This document shows positions 8,537-16,816 of a DNA stretch of 64,000 nucleotides, in pieces. The notes under the pieces are model-generated. The model worked only from the letters and a program-made list of their open reading frames with translations. It was not told where the DNA came from and made no database searches. A program made the position numbers and the translations under genes. The DNA comes from Pseudomonadota bacterium (GTDB lineage: Bacteria; Pseudomonadota; Alphaproteobacteria; UBA2136; JAPKEQ01), in assembly GCA_036141575.1 (NCBI GenBank), contig JAYZXF010000017.1:1-64000 (forward strand). The letters run 5' to 3'. The stretch's first letter is position 1. Every line of letters begins with the position of its first letter.

Positions 8537-8977
8537 TTACGCGGCTTGGGCGTAGCTGTTTTCATAGCGTTCAGCAATGGCAGCTTGTGCTGCTGAACGT
8601 GAGGCTTGTTCTTCGCGCATCTTGTGTTTGATGGCATCGAAGTCATCAACGTAAGTGCGGCCGCTCACAGTGTAAGAACGGAAATTTTTGGATTTGACAG
8701 ACTCTGCAGCAGCTTTGGCAGCAGCGACAATCTCATCAATTGAGCCAGAAATATAGCCCGAGACGTGGCCGTTATGTTCTGCACGAAGTTCCTGCAGATA
8801 CTCTTTGACGGCGGCAATGCTTGCCATGCCCGTGGACATAGCAAATCCAAGCATCAGGGTGATGCCAGCGCTTTCAGGGTCGTAGCCGAAGAGGCTCATG
8901 ATACTGGCAGCGGCAACGGTGATGGTCATGCCAAAGCTGAAGACAACATCCGAGAGTTTTGCGAAGGTGGTTTGCAT
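8537..8977 (-). CDS. Small membrane protein, 146 aa (class I)
   Basis: Start at 8977 follows AGGAGA. Two hydrophobic helices at about residues 10-30 and 36-55, then a soluble, Ala-rich, helical C-terminal half (KAAAESVKSK, RSAAQAAIAERY) that is probably cytoplasmic. The upstream region on the minus strand has TATACT near 9022-9027. Unknown function; single gene with its own terminator. Confidence 0.72.
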   Translation of the reverse strand: MQTTFAKLSDVVFSFGMTITVAAASIMSLFGYDPESAGITLMLGFAMSTGMASIAAVKEYLQELRAEHNGHVSGYISGSIDEIVAAAKAAAESVKSKNFRSYTVSGRTYVDDFDAIKHKMREEQASRSAAQAAIAERYENSYAQAA

Positions 8978-9076
8978 GTGAGAATTCTCCTATCATGCGA
9001 GGTAGCGGAAAGAAAGGTGAAGTATAGTAATTAATATATAAGAGCTTAAAAAGCTGTTTTCAATAGCTGAAAAACA

Positions 9077-9103
9077 AAAGATGCCCAAAGGGCACCTTTT
9101 TTC
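9077..9103 (-). terminator. Terminator of the 9614-9107 gene pair
   Basis: On the minus strand GGTGCCC / GGGCATC stem followed by TTTTG-rich sequence. Confidence 0.65.
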
Positions 9104-9106
9104 GTT

Positions 9107-9427
9107 CTAATCAAACAAGGTTCCATTTACAGCGTAACGGCGGCCACGGCTATCAACTTCAATGTTTGGGTCATCTGAAGGCACCAAAACCGTGCGGTTA
9201 AAATCGGGGATTTGCCGGTTTTTCTGCCGTTCAGCATTGATATCTTGCCGCATAGAACGCACTTGGCATGCTGTGTTTTTGCTTGCATGCCACAAATTTT
9301 TTGCGGCGCGCTTACTGCGGTTTTTCAGTTTGTCTTCATCGGGGATTTTGAGGATGTCCTCAAAAATCCAAGTGATATAGCCAAGGGTACCTACGGTAAC
9401 CGTTAGGCCTGCTATAAATTTAAGCAT
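9107..9427 (-). CDS. Single-pass membrane protein, 106 aa
   Basis: One N-terminal hydrophobic helix (residues 3-23, possibly an uncleaved anchor), then a basic, Arg/Asn-rich soluble region. It starts inside the end of the 9614 gene (8-nt overlap), so the two are translationally coupled. No family recognised. Confidence 0.68.
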   Translation of the reverse strand: MLKFIAGLTVTVGTLGYITWIFEDILKIPDEDKLKNRSKRAAKNLWHASKNTACQVRSMRQDINAERQKNRQIPDFNRTVLVPSDDPNIEVDSRGRRYAVNGTLFD

Positions 9428-9614
9428 GATGATCCTCTATTGGGTTTTCTTGAGGTTTAGGGCTGGGGCGGGTTGCATTGGCAAGAAAGAACAGCAAGAT
9501 TGCAGCTCCATAGCACACAAAGCAGAGAGTGGCGTTGTTATACATGAAGTAGCTGAGAGAGCCAGCTCCTGAAATGACAACGCCAAAAGCCCCAAAAAGT
9601 ATGGGTAAGAGCAT
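9420..9614 (-). CDS. Two-helix membrane peptide, 64 aa
   Basis: Two hydrophobic helices (about 2-24 and 28-47) and a short polar tail. It is the first gene of an overlapping pair with the 9427 gene. The start at 9614 is preceded by AAAGGAGT. Unknown function. Confidence 0.65.
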   Translation of the reverse strand: MLLPILFGAFGVVISGAGSLSYFMYNNATLCFVCYGAAILLFFLANATRPSPKPQENPIEDHHA

Positions 9615-9713
9615 GAGGACTCCTTTTTTGAACGTGACGAAAAAGATAGTTTATGTCCGTAAAGATAGAAGCTGTTCTACAAATAATCAAGAGCACGGCG
9701 AGAATTAATCTGC

Positions 9714-9719
9714 TATACT
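9714..9719 (+). promoter_or_regulatory. Extended -10 element giving a leaderless DUF805 mRNA
   Basis: TGCTATACT (TGnTATACT) ends 7 nt before the ATG at 9727, so transcription would start at or next to the start codon. No ribosome binding site lies between. Confidence 0.55.
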
Positions 9720-9726
9720 CGCCTTC

Positions 9727-10338
9727 ATGGAAAAAAATCAGATTAAATTCTTATCTCTTGAGGATATGTGGGGCATTAAAGGGCGCCTCGGACGCCTGCA
9801 TTATGCTTTGATTCATGTACGTATTGTTGTGATGGCTCTTGCTATTTTTACATTGTTACCGTTACTCGTTCAGTTGGTGAGTGCATTGGGCGTAACACCA
9901 AAGCTTGCAGAGGCTGTTTTTGTAAGCCTTGTTCTTATCTGCATGGCAATTTCAAATGTTTCTATTATGATGCGCCGTGTGCAAGACATTGGTTACCCTT
10001 ACTGGGTTATTCTTATTATGATTCTTTTTGCTATGCTGACGCCTCTTGAAAACGGCATGATGACACAAATTGCTATTGCAGTTATTCTTTGTATCCAGAT
10101 GTGTTTGCTTCTTATTCCCGGTGAAATTGGAGAAAACACTTACGGCACTCCTGTTGAAAATACAGAACAAGCTTCAAGTTACAGATGGATGAAGCCAGCA
10201 ACACAAGGTATTGCTGTCTTTGGCATGGTTTTTATTATCGCAGGGTGTTTTATTGTACTCTTTAAAGACCATATCCCTGAAGAGTACCTTCCTGAAAATA
10301 TGGATATGGAAACCACCTACCGTACACCCAAATTATAA
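9727..10338 (+). CDS. DUF805 family inner-membrane protein, 203 aa
   Basis: Shows the DUF805 pattern: an N-terminal GRLGRLHYAL motif, four membrane helices, MMRRVQDIGYPYW in the middle (equivalent to the RRLHDIG motif) and LLLIPGEIGENTYGTP near the end (LxxPGxxGxNxYG). One extra C-terminal hydrophobic helix follows at about residues 160-182. The function of the family is unknown. It has an extended -10 box so close to the ATG that the mRNA is probably leaderless. Confidence 0.85.
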   Translation: MEKNQIKFLSLEDMWGIKGRLGRLHYALIHVRIVVMALAIFTLLPLLVQLVSALGVTPKLAEAVFVSLVLICMAISNVSIMMRRVQDIGYPYWVILIMILFAMLTPLENGMMTQIAIAVILCIQMCLLLIPGEIGENTYGTPVENTEQASSYRWMKPATQGIAVFGMVFIIAGCFIVLFKDHIPEEYLPENMDMETTYRTPKL

Positions 10339-10340
10339 AC

Positions 10341-10368
10341 AAAAAAGCACCTCGAGAGGTGCTTTTTT
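10341..10368. terminator. Bidirectional terminator
   Basis: AAAAAAGCACCTC / GAGGTGCTTTTTT stem between convergent genes. Confidence 0.85.
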
Positions 10369-10382
10369 GTTTGGTAGAAAAC

Positions 10383-10640
10383 TTAATATGTAAGTGGCGG
10401 TGTTGTAGCTAGCTCTTGTTCCATTGTTTTGTCATTGGCAATGGTGCGTGCTTTGGGTTTCTTGAATATCTCTTTGCTTTCCTTGACTTGAACATCGCCA
10501 TGGCCTTTTGCTGCGACATGTTCCTTACGGAATTCGTCAAACATGGCCTCAGTAAATGCGCTTGCTTGAGACGGCTTCTTCTTGCCATCTTTTGTCACAC
10601 AGTGATCTTGTCCTGTGAAGACTGCGCTCATAAGGTTCAT
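10383..10640 (-). CDS. Small basic protein, 85 aa
   Basis: A hydrophilic Lys-rich protein with no membrane helix. The start is either 10640 or the second Met at 10631; neither has a strong ribosome site. It ends at the terminator shared with DUF805. Unknown function. Confidence 0.55.
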   Translation of the reverse strand: MNLMSAVFTGQDHCVTKDGKKKPSQASAFTEAMFDEFRKEHVAAKGHGDVQVKESKEIFKKPKARTIANDKTMEQELATTPPLTY

Positions 10641-10770
10641 TAATATTCATTTCCCGTATTAGTAGTTGCCCTGAGAATCCCCATTCCCATCCATGTATAA
10701 ATTATGGTGTAATTTGCTGTATACTTCAAGGTGTTGAATTTATTATTCTATTCATGATTGTTCTACAGGA

Positions 10771-10799
10771 AAAGAACTCGCCTTAGAGGCGAGTTCTTT
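10771..10799 (-). terminator. Terminator of the GTA g8-g9 block
   Basis: AAAGAACTCGCC / GGCGAGTTCTTT stem downstream of the tail-tube gene. Confidence 0.8.
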
Positions 10800-10821
10800 G
10801 TAGGGGGCAACTTGGACGTGT

Positions 10822-11235
10822 TTAGCTGGCAGTAATGGCACCACTACTTTCAAGTGTGAGGGTATAAGCCACTTCACCGTTGTAGTCACCGCTGTAATCA
10901 AAACGTGTGATCATAAAGGCACCTTCGTAGGTTCTGTCAGAGCTACCTGGTACAAGAATTTGATAGTTCAGGTGCGTATTGTTTTCAGCTGCATCACGTA
11001 CACGTGCAAACGGCGCATCATCCTCAAACAGGCCACTGCCGCTTACGCTCATACTTTGGATGCCAGCGCCTTCAAGCAGGGTACGTTTACCAGCACTTCC
11101 TTTATGCGTTGCATCAATCAGCTCATTGTTGATGTTAAAGCTTGTGGCGCGGAGTCCACCGACAACGGTAAAGGTGCCTGAACCTTGAGAGTCTTCTACT
11201 TTTAGAAGTAAATCTTTTCCTTTTTGTGCTGACAT
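10822..11235 (-). CDS. TP901-1-type major tail (tube) protein, GTA g9-like
   Basis: 137 aa, the usual length of this tube family. Recognisable features are the N-terminal KGKDLLLKVEDS strand, the central TSFNINNELIDAT segment and C-terminal YTLTLESSGAI. It would polymerise into the tail tube. It follows the DUF3168 gene on the same strand with a 45-nt gap, keeping the g8-g9 order of Rhodobacter-type GTAs, but the pair is 3.5 kb from g6/g7 and on the opposite strand. Confidence 0.88.
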   Translation of the reverse strand: MSAQKGKDLLLKVEDSQGSGTFTVVGGLRATSFNINNELIDATHKGSAGKRTLLEGAGIQSMSVSGSGLFEDDAPFARVRDAAENNTHLNYQILVPGSSDRTYEGAFMITRFDYSGDYNGEVAYTLTLESSGAITAS

Positions 11236-11280
11236 GAGTGTGTTCTTCTTACTTAAATATCAGTTGGTTAAATGCTATTT

Positions 11281-11688
11281 TTAAATTGAGTCTGAAACTT
11301 TAACTGTGAGCCTGAGTGTGCTGCGCCATGTGGCGTTATCACGCATGAGGTGCGTACGGTTCGGGCCAATGCTACGCATGTTAATGAGCTTAAAACCATC
11401 TATGCTGAGGCTGCCGTTATGCAGTGCATCATGGGTGAGGCTTCTGAGTTCTAAAGCCTCTTTTGCGCCATGCGAACGGCTGAAAATCGTAATGCGGATT
11501 TCATGGTTCATACCGCTGGATGTGATGGTTTCAAATGGGGCGCTGGCTGTATCAATCTGGGCGCACGGAAAGCTCACATTTTCTGGCAGAGCTGTATAGA
11601 CACGTTCCCCTAAAAGAGGCGTAAGTGATGAATCTTCTTTTAGCTTGCCGAGTAGGGCTTGAATCAAGGGTAGGGTACTATCTGCCAT
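11281..11688 (-). CDS. DUF3168 tail terminator-like protein, GTA g8-like
   Basis: 135 aa. Begins with the typical helix LPLIQALLGKLKEDSSLTPLLGERVY and continues with PCAQID and EIRITIFSRSHG strands, which match DUF3168, the tail-terminator/head-tail joining family. It is the first gene of the g8-g9 pair. The start at 11688 has no strong ribosome site but is the only Met near the conserved beginning. Confidence 0.85.
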   Translation of the reverse strand: MADSTLPLIQALLGKLKEDSSLTPLLGERVYTALPENVSFPCAQIDTASAPFETITSSGMNHEIRITIFSRSHGAKEALELRSLTHDALHNGSLSIDGFKLINMRSIGPNRTHLMRDNATWRSTLRLTVKVSDSI

Positions 11689-11734
11689 GTATGCCTCTTG
11701 GATTTATCTGATTTGTAGAGGTAGTGTGAATGAG

Positions 11735-11995
11735 AGGGCATATGGTGATAAGGTGGTGTTTTCTTGTTTCTTTATATCTTTGCTTTACGCTTTCGCTTTT
11801 TTTATGCGTTCCACTACTTCAAATGTGAGCACGAATAGTGCTCAGGGCGCCGAGCGGAAACGTCCATGTATGTAAGCGCTTGGAAAGCGCGCAGCATTCA
11901 AAAAAAGGGCGTTTTCAAGATTGTGCTTCACGGGGAATCGTATTTTATAGATTTTACATTTGAAAAATACGAGGCTGAGAGTGAAGAAGTATTAA
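11735..11995 (+). repeat. Structured intergenic repeat, copy 2 (partial, with inverted ends)
   Basis: Lacks stems 1 and 2 but keeps the terminal stem (AAACGTCC at 11858-11865 with GGGCGTTT at 11907-11914), the inner AAGCGCTTGG/AAAGCGCGCAGCAT arm and the TTTTCAAGA box, followed by the inverted opening module that ends GAGAGTGAAGAAG. At its 5' side CTTTATATCT is the inverse of the AGATATAAA end box of other copies. This fills most of the 354-bp gap between the g8-like gene and the 12983 gene. Confidence 0.75.
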
Positions 11996-12004
11996 ACACA
12001 AACA

Positions 12005-12032
12005 AAAAGTCCCCCATTTCTGGGGGACTTTT
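12005..12032 (-). terminator. Terminator of the 12983 gene
   Basis: AAAAGTCCCCC / GGGGGACTTTT stem. Confidence 0.85.
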
Positions 12033-12041
12033 CTAAATCGT

Positions 12042-12983
12042 TTAAACCTTTTGTGCTTCGCCATGCGAAGCTTCAGGTTCATCGTCCAGTTCAATCAGAA
12101 CAGGACCTTTGGGAGCGTCTGCGGGCTGTTCAGCAGTGGGTGCTTTTGGCGTTGCCGATGCTTCGCTCAGCAGCTTGCGCAGAAGGTTTTGGTTGGCGAT
12201 GTCTTCTTCGCCCAGCTGACGCATACGTGCATCCTGTTCGGCAGCAAATTCTTCAGCGGCCTTGCGGTCATGTACAGCTTTTTGAGCTGCCATGGCAAGG
12301 GAGCCGATTTTCTTTGCATTCATGCCTTGCAGTTTGGCGGCCAGATTTTCATCTTCAATGCCAACGGCGCGCAGGTCTGCTTCAATAGACTCCACTTTGC
12401 TATAGGCAATGTGACGGTTATACTTGCCTTTGAGGAAAGCATAGGCCGAGCCATGCACGATTTGAATGCCAGAAGCAATGAAACCGTAGATAAGCACATT
12501 GTCAGCAAAAAATGACATCGCATAGGCTTGATCAGCAAAAGCAGCAGCGCCTTCAACGCCACTATTTGCCAGCCCTTGTGCCAGAAGCATCGGATAGGTC
12601 ACAAAAACAACTGTTGGGAAAAGCGTACGAATGACATGTTTGAAGTCAAAGTGGCTTTTGAGTTTCAGTTGCTTTTCGCCCCGTAGCAGGTAAGGCGCCG
12701 AAAACACAACCAAAATATTCAGAGCGGCAAAAGCTGTGCCAGCCCAGAATATTGGGACCATGTTGTTGAGGTACCAAATGGGATCAATGTAATCGAACAC
12801 GAACCCAAGGTAGGTAGCAGCTTGGCTAGCCACCCATCCAACGATGGGGGTGTTTTGAATGAGAGACTCTGTGCCAAAGCGACCGAGGCCGGTGAGAGCA
12901 AGGGTCAATGATGTCAGTACAAACAGGGTTGCGTATACTGGGTTCAGGCTGATGCGTGCATGAAGCACTGCAAGTTTACGCAT
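12042..12983 (-). CDS. Membrane protein with coiled-coil C-terminus, 313 aa (class I)
   Basis: Start at 12983 follows AAGGAGA. Four hydrophobic helices at about 18-36, 75-100, 115-135 and 155-175, then a long charged helical region (about 195-285, Ala/Glu/Lys/Gln-rich, likely coiled coil) and a Pro/Ala-rich acidic tail. The stop is followed by an ACGATT tag. A good promoter lies at 13041-13069. No family recognised; the C-terminal half is probably cytoplasmic. Confidence 0.75.
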   Translation of the reverse strand: MRKLAVLHARISLNPVYATLFVLTSLTLALTGLGRFGTESLIQNTPIVGWVASQAATYLGFVFDYIDPIWYLNNMVPIFWAGTAFAALNILVVFSAPYLLRGEKQLKLKSHFDFKHVIRTLFPTVVFVTYPMLLAQGLANSGVEGAAAFADQAYAMSFFADNVLIYGFIASGIQIVHGSAYAFLKGKYNRHIAYSKVESIEADLRAVGIEDENLAAKLQGMNAKKIGSLAMAAQKAVHDRKAAEEFAAEQDARMRQLGEEDIANQNLLRKLLSEASATPKAPTAEQPADAPKGPVLIELDDEPEASHGEAQKV

Positions 12984-13040
12984 AGAGAATTCTCCTTGTC
13001 ATGCGGAAAGAATAGGGACAGTAAGATAGTAAGTACCGTG

Positions 13041-13069
13041 GGTATAGGGGATGTTGTGTTAAAAATCAA
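13041..13069 (-). promoter_or_regulatory. Sigma70-like promoter of the 12983 gene
   Basis: On the minus strand TTGATT, 17-bp spacer, TATACC. Confidence 0.65.
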
Positions 13070-13083
13070 CCCTTAGGGTGCAA

Positions 13084-13112
13084 AAAAGCCCCCGAAATAT
13101 ACGGGGGCTTTT
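13084..13112 (-). terminator. Terminator of the 13870 gene
   Basis: AAAAGCCCCCG / CGGGGGCTTTT stem. Confidence 0.85.
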
Positions 13113-13123
13113 CTGGTATCGAT

Positions 13124-13870
13124 TTACTTGGGCATGGTCACGGCGTTGACGCCGTATTGCTCAAGGGTGGCAGCAATCACGTTTTGCAATAGGGCCAGCT
13201 TCACTTCCCCTTCAGGGGCAGGGATATCAAAGGACGGTGCATTGGTGGCTTCCATCCAGCAGCTGCATGCCATAACATGGTTAAAGCGCAGCCCTTCTTG
13301 GCTGAAAACGCTCTGGATGTGCAAGCTTACCGGGGTAACAAGCAACACGGCGTGCAGCGCGGCATCCATAATGCGGTCTTGCATCAGGAGCTCTTCATCT
13401 TTGAACATGGGGAACATGTCATCATCTGCAAACGCTGTTTGCAAAATGACTTGATAAAAAGCAGACGGCAGCTTGGTGCCGTAGATTTCACCAATGGTGC
13501 TGAGCACACGAACAGTGCGTTTCTGAATGCTGGTTTTTGCAGTCAGGTAGAAGCTATCCAGTTCAGGATACGCGTTGCACTGGAACGATTGGCCCAGCGC
13601 CGTCAGAGCTTCTTTGCCAAATGGTGTTTCCAGTGCGGCGAACATCTGCATGGCTTCCACATAAGCGGCGTGGTAGTCCTGCGGCAGGTCCAGGCAGTTG
13701 CCAGATTGCGCAAAGGCTTGGCAATGCAAAGGCAATGCACTGACCGGTACAGATTTCCCTGAGTTGGTGATCTTTTTGATGCGTTCAGCAAGGCGCTTGT
13801 CTTGAGAGCTCTTGCGGGCAGCCTCATAGGTGGGCTCACCTGCATTCAAAAATCCAAGGGTTACTCCCAT
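13124..13870 (-). CDS. Unknown soluble protein, 248 aa (class I)
   Basis: Start at 13870 follows AAGGAGAT. No signal peptide or membrane helix; helical, with several Cys residues (around residues 50, 58, 112 and two near 201-203). The stop codon TAA is followed directly by ATCGAT and the terminator. A promoter TTGATA-16-TATAAG lies upstream near 13931-13958. Function unknown. Confidence 0.75.
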   Translation of the reverse strand: MGVTLGFLNAGEPTYEAARKSSQDKRLAERIKKITNSGKSVPVSALPLHCQAFAQSGNCLDLPQDYHAAYVEAMQMFAALETPFGKEALTALGQSFQCNAYPELDSFYLTAKTSIQKRTVRVLSTIGEIYGTKLPSAFYQVILQTAFADDDMFPMFKDEELLMQDRIMDAALHAVLLVTPVSLHIQSVFSQEGLRFNHVMACSCWMEATNAPSFDIPAPEGEVKLALLQNVIAATLEQYGVNAVTMPK

Positions 13871-13967
13871 AGCAATATCTCCTTGTGCTAGGATGGTGGA
13901 AAGGAACAGTAGATAGATGTATTGGGTTCCTTATACGCCGATGAGGAATTTTATCAAGGGGATTCTT

Positions 13968-14365
13968 GCTTTACTTGCTTCCTGTTTCTCATTTTTCAAA
14001 TATAAAATTTGCAAAATAAAACCCATCGCAAGCTATAGTCTTGGTTTAAAGCGTTTTTAGTAAAAATAATGCTCCATCTTATTTTTAACTGCTTTAAACC
14101 GCTCAAAAGCCCTGAGGCTTTTGGGTCGCTAACGCTCCCACTCTACAAGGCCAACATTTCAGTTGTTTCCTAGTACTTTGCGAGCTGAATAAGAGAGCCG
14201 TAGCGTTCAGGCGCTACGGCGAAAATGCCCAATTATGCAAGCGCTTAGAAAGCGTGCAGCATGCAAAGATAAGGGCATTTTCAAGACCATACTTCACGGG
14301 GCACACTATTTTGAAAATTTTATATTTGAAAAATGGTGTGGTGAGAGTGAAGAAGAAAAGATCCC
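13968..14365 (+). repeat. Structured intergenic repeat, copy 3 (complete)
   Basis: Contains all modules: AT-rich opening hairpin (about 13998-14022), TATAGTCTTGG box, stem 1 GGTTTAAAGC (14043-14052) with GCTTTAAACC (14091-14100) capped by AAAAATAA/TTATTTTT, stem 2 CAAAAG/CTTTTG (about 14103-14121), a GCCGTAGCG/CGCTACGGC hairpin near 14200-14219, the terminal stem AAAATGCCC (14222-14230) with GGGCATTTT (14273-14281), CAAGACC, and an inverted copy of the opening module ending GAGAGTGAAGAA. It lies just upstream of the GTA tail block. Confidence 0.8.
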
Positions 14366-14418
14366 CCTTCACACATGCCTGTCTCTCTGCTCTTCTAAAT
14401 TGAAATAAGGAGTATGAT

Positions 14419-14727
14419 ATGTCCCCAACTGGAGAAGTGCTTTGCACCCTGCAAGGCAAATGTTATATCTTAAAGCCAACCTTTGGGGCACTTTGCCATA
14501 TTGAGCTTAAAACCCAGTGCTCTATATTAGAGCTCGCTGCACAGGCCTTAGATGGAACTTTGCAGGTGACCCATGCCGCAGCTATTTTAAACGCTTGCAT
14601 GGTAGAGAGGGTGGAAGAAGAGGTGCTTGGAGATCTTATCCTCTCAGAAGGCCTTGTAAAGGTGCTCCCAAGCGTCCATGCCCTTATGAAAGTAGTGCTA
14701 GAAGGCACGCTCTCTCTTGATGACTAA
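14419..14727 (+). CDS. GTA-type tail assembly chaperone (g10-like)
   Basis: 102 aa of the GTA tail-chaperone family (Phage_TAC_11 type): N-terminal GEVLCTLQGKCYILKPTFGALCHIE matches the typical pattern in which a small beta hairpin precedes the PTFxALxxIE helix. These chaperones coat the tape measure during tail assembly. Its 3' end overlaps the next gene by 8 nt. It starts 54 nt after the repeat element and has AAGGAG upstream. Confidence 0.82.
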   Translation: MSPTGEVLCTLQGKCYILKPTFGALCHIELKTQCSILELAAQALDGTLQVTHAAAILNACMVERVEEEVLGDLILSEGLVKVLPSVHALMKVVLEGTLSLDD

Positions 14728-14929
14728 ACTCCCGTATGACGCCTACTTGCAAGTGGCTGTGCTTGGCTTTGGTGTATCTATACATGAGTTTTGGCAGATG
14801 AGCCCGAGTGAGTTTAAAATTCTATGGCAAGCCTATAAAACAAAAGAAGGGCTAGACCCCCCTATAAGTAAATCAGATTTAGCGTCTCTCACTGAACGCT
14901 TTGGACGTACAGGGCAGAGTATTCGTTAG
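14720..14929 (+). CDS. Second tail assembly chaperone (DUF2376/Phage_TAC_6, GTA g10.1-like)
   Basis: 69 aa. The segment VAVLGFGVSIHEFWQMSPSEF matches the DUF2376 pattern (LGxGVLxxxPxxFWxMTPxEF). In GTAs this small gene lies between the first chaperone and the tape measure. ATG at 14720 overlaps the end of the g10-like gene. Its own end overlaps by 4 nt the end of the acidic gene on the other strand. Confidence 0.82.
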   Translation: MTKLPYDAYLQVAVLGFGVSIHEFWQMSPSEFKILWQAYKTKEGLDPPISKSDLASLTERFGRTGQSIR

Positions 14930-15819
14930 CGACTGAAGCCATCATCCATATCAAATACAGCATCAAAAGCGTCTTCGCCTAGATCAACTGTTTTATCAAC
15001 ACCTCGCTTAAGGGTATTGATAAGCCCATCTTCTTGTTCTGCGCGTTTCTCCTCAGCAATACGTTCAGCAATCTCTTTATCTGTGTATTCTTCACCTGCT
15101 GGGTTCACAATATATTCAGCAAGGTCTTTATCTTGATGCATATGATCAGCATTCAAGGCCTCTTTATCACCTCTTAGGGCGCCATCCATGGCTTCTTCTT
15201 GCATGGTTGCCTCAATGGCTTCATGACCACCAGCATGGAGTCTTGCATCCTCAGCAACGTCACGGACACGCTCTTCTTGGCGTTCTTTAGTATGGGCAAT
15301 GGCGTCTTTAATCGGCTGATCAGAGCCCATAGCTTTTTCAGCAAGTACAGCATCAAGCCTTGGGTTGGTGCCTTTTACAGCTTCGTGGGCGCGGTCTTTA
15401 CATTGGGTATGAAATCTATCGAGCTCTCTTGTGTCATGCTCATTGAGCCTAATCACCATACCAGTATCATCTTCAATGGATCTTGTCATATCACCATTTT
15501 GTGCGGCTAGGTTGGCATAAGATGGGTTGGCAAGTGAGGCTGTTTTTTCTGCTTTAGCAAGTTCTGAAGGTCTGTCTTTTGTATATTCTTTTGCGACCGT
15601 TTCTTTAGCGCGGGCATCACGTTCAGCATTTCTGAGGTTAATACTCAGGTCTTCATTGTCATTGGCGATTTCTTCACGCATCTTCGCCATTTCTGCTGGA
15701 GTGGGGTAAAGCTTTTGCATATGAATGTCAGCCATTTGGCCAGCGTATCTATCAATCATGGCCTCTTGATCCTCAAAAGGAAGCTCATAGATTTTTTCTA
15801 AGGCTTGCGATGCGCTCAT
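14926..15819 (-). CDS. Acidic coiled-coil protein inside the GTA tail block, 297 aa (class II)
   Basis: Highly hydrophilic, Glu/Asp/Ala/Lys-rich and almost entirely helical, with no membrane helix or signal peptide. Ends FDMDDGFSR, sharing the terminal Phe/Leu-x-Arg with the 4333, 4803 and 48187 proteins. It overlaps the upstream 74-aa gene by 4 nt and is wedged between the tail chaperone and tape measure genes on the opposite strand, which suggests co-selection with the particle genes (inference). Function unknown. Confidence 0.72.
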   Translation of the reverse strand: MSASQALEKIYELPFEDQEAMIDRYAGQMADIHMQKLYPTPAEMAKMREEIANDNEDLSINLRNAERDARAKETVAKEYTKDRPSELAKAEKTASLANPSYANLAAQNGDMTRSIEDDTGMVIRLNEHDTRELDRFHTQCKDRAHEAVKGTNPRLDAVLAEKAMGSDQPIKDAIAHTKERQEERVRDVAEDARLHAGGHEAIEATMQEEAMDGALRGDKEALNADHMHQDKDLAEYIVNPAGEEYTDKEIAERIAEEKRAEQEDGLINTLKRGVDKTVDLGEDAFDAVFDMDDGFSR

Positions 15820-16040
15820 ATTTTTTCAGCTTCTTTCTTCAAATGGTGCTGATAAAGGCTTTCTTTAATCTTGTGTTTATAAAAAGCTTTTAGCAACTCT
15901 CTTTGTTCGTTGAGTTCGAGGCTTACAGGGTCCATTCCCTCTGGGAAATTTACAGAAGTGTGCTCAACGTCAGGTTCAACAGTAATGGACTTGCCAGTCC
16001 TTAACTTTGCTAAACTTTTGAGCTTATCTATCATGCCCAT
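15816..16040 (-). CDS. Small charged protein, 74 aa (class II)
   Basis: Lys/Glu-rich, with the first ~20 residues basic (MGMIDKLKSLAKLRTGKS) and a helical C-terminal half. Start at 16040, preceded by GGGAGAGG at 11 nt. Overlaps the 297-aa acidic gene by 4 nt, forming a two-gene operon. A CCCCCATA box lies about 45 nt upstream. Confidence 0.65.
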   Translation of the reverse strand: MGMIDKLKSLAKLRTGKSITVEPDVEHTSVNFPEGMDPVSLELNEQRELLKAFYKHKIKESLYQHHLKKEAEKI

Positions 16041-16200
16041 GAGATATATGACCTCTCCCTGTACACCAAAAGTGTATTTACTTCCTTATACTTATATGGG
16101 GGTTCACAAATTAAAAATCAACACCTTATCAATATGTAAGCAGGTCTTTAAGCTGAAAGGGTAGGTGTGCATTCAATATATAACTGTCAGGAGAGTACTC

Positions 16201-16794
16201 ATGAGTCTTCAAATGGAAGAGCTGATTTACCAAATTAAAGCAGATGCCAGTGGCCTTGAGGCCCCTTTAAAGCAAGCAGAGAGCCGCATTGATAATTTTA
16301 GTCAAAAAACTTCCAGTAGCCTTAAAAAAGGTCTGCTTGAAAGCCTAAAAGAAGGTCGGGTGGAACTGAGTAATTTTTCTGATTTAATATCTGAAATTGC
16401 AGGGAATTTTGCAGGGCAAGCACTTGGCTCAACTCTTCCAGGAGATAGCTCTGGCATCTCAAATGCGATTGGCGCCAGTATTGGCGGAATTTTTGGAAAA
16501 GCGGGCGGCGGGACAGTCAGCCCGCACCGCCCAACGCTAATTGGTGAGCGTGGCCCTGAAGTATTTGTCCCTAAGGTGGCGGGCTCAGTGGTGCCAAATC
16601 ATCGTATTGGGGTGTCAGGAGGGAGCGGTGTAACTGTCAACAATAACTTCAGTATTAGTGCGGGTGTAGCCGGTACAGTGAAGTCAGAACTGATGAATGC
16701 CATCCCGGCTATTGAGAAGCGTGCCACAGCGAGTGTGATGCAGGCCGTAGGGCGCGGTGGTCGCGCTGCCAAAGCCATGAGTAACCAAGCATAG
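16201..16794 (+). CDS. Short phage tail tape measure protein (GTA g11-like)
   Basis: ATG at 16201 follows CAGGAGAG. 197 aa with an N-terminal helical region (YQIKADASGLEAPLKQAES), a Gly/Ala-rich middle and the hallmark LIGERGPEVFVPKVAGSVVPNH motif of tape measure C-termini. The very short length fits a GTA (RcGTA tape measure is of about this size) and predicts a short tail. It lies between the chaperones and the distal-tail gene as expected, apart from the two minus-strand genes placed between. Confidence 0.85.
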   Translation: MSLQMEELIYQIKADASGLEAPLKQAESRIDNFSQKTSSSLKKGLLESLKEGRVELSNFSDLISEIAGNFAGQALGSTLPGDSSGISNAIGASIGGIFGKAGGGTVSPHRPTLIGERGPEVFVPKVAGSVVPNHRIGVSGGSGVTVNNNFSISAGVAGTVKSELMNAIPAIEKRATASVMQAVGRGGRAAKAMSNQA

Positions 16795-16816
16795 TTTTAA
16801 GAAAGGTTTAAACCAG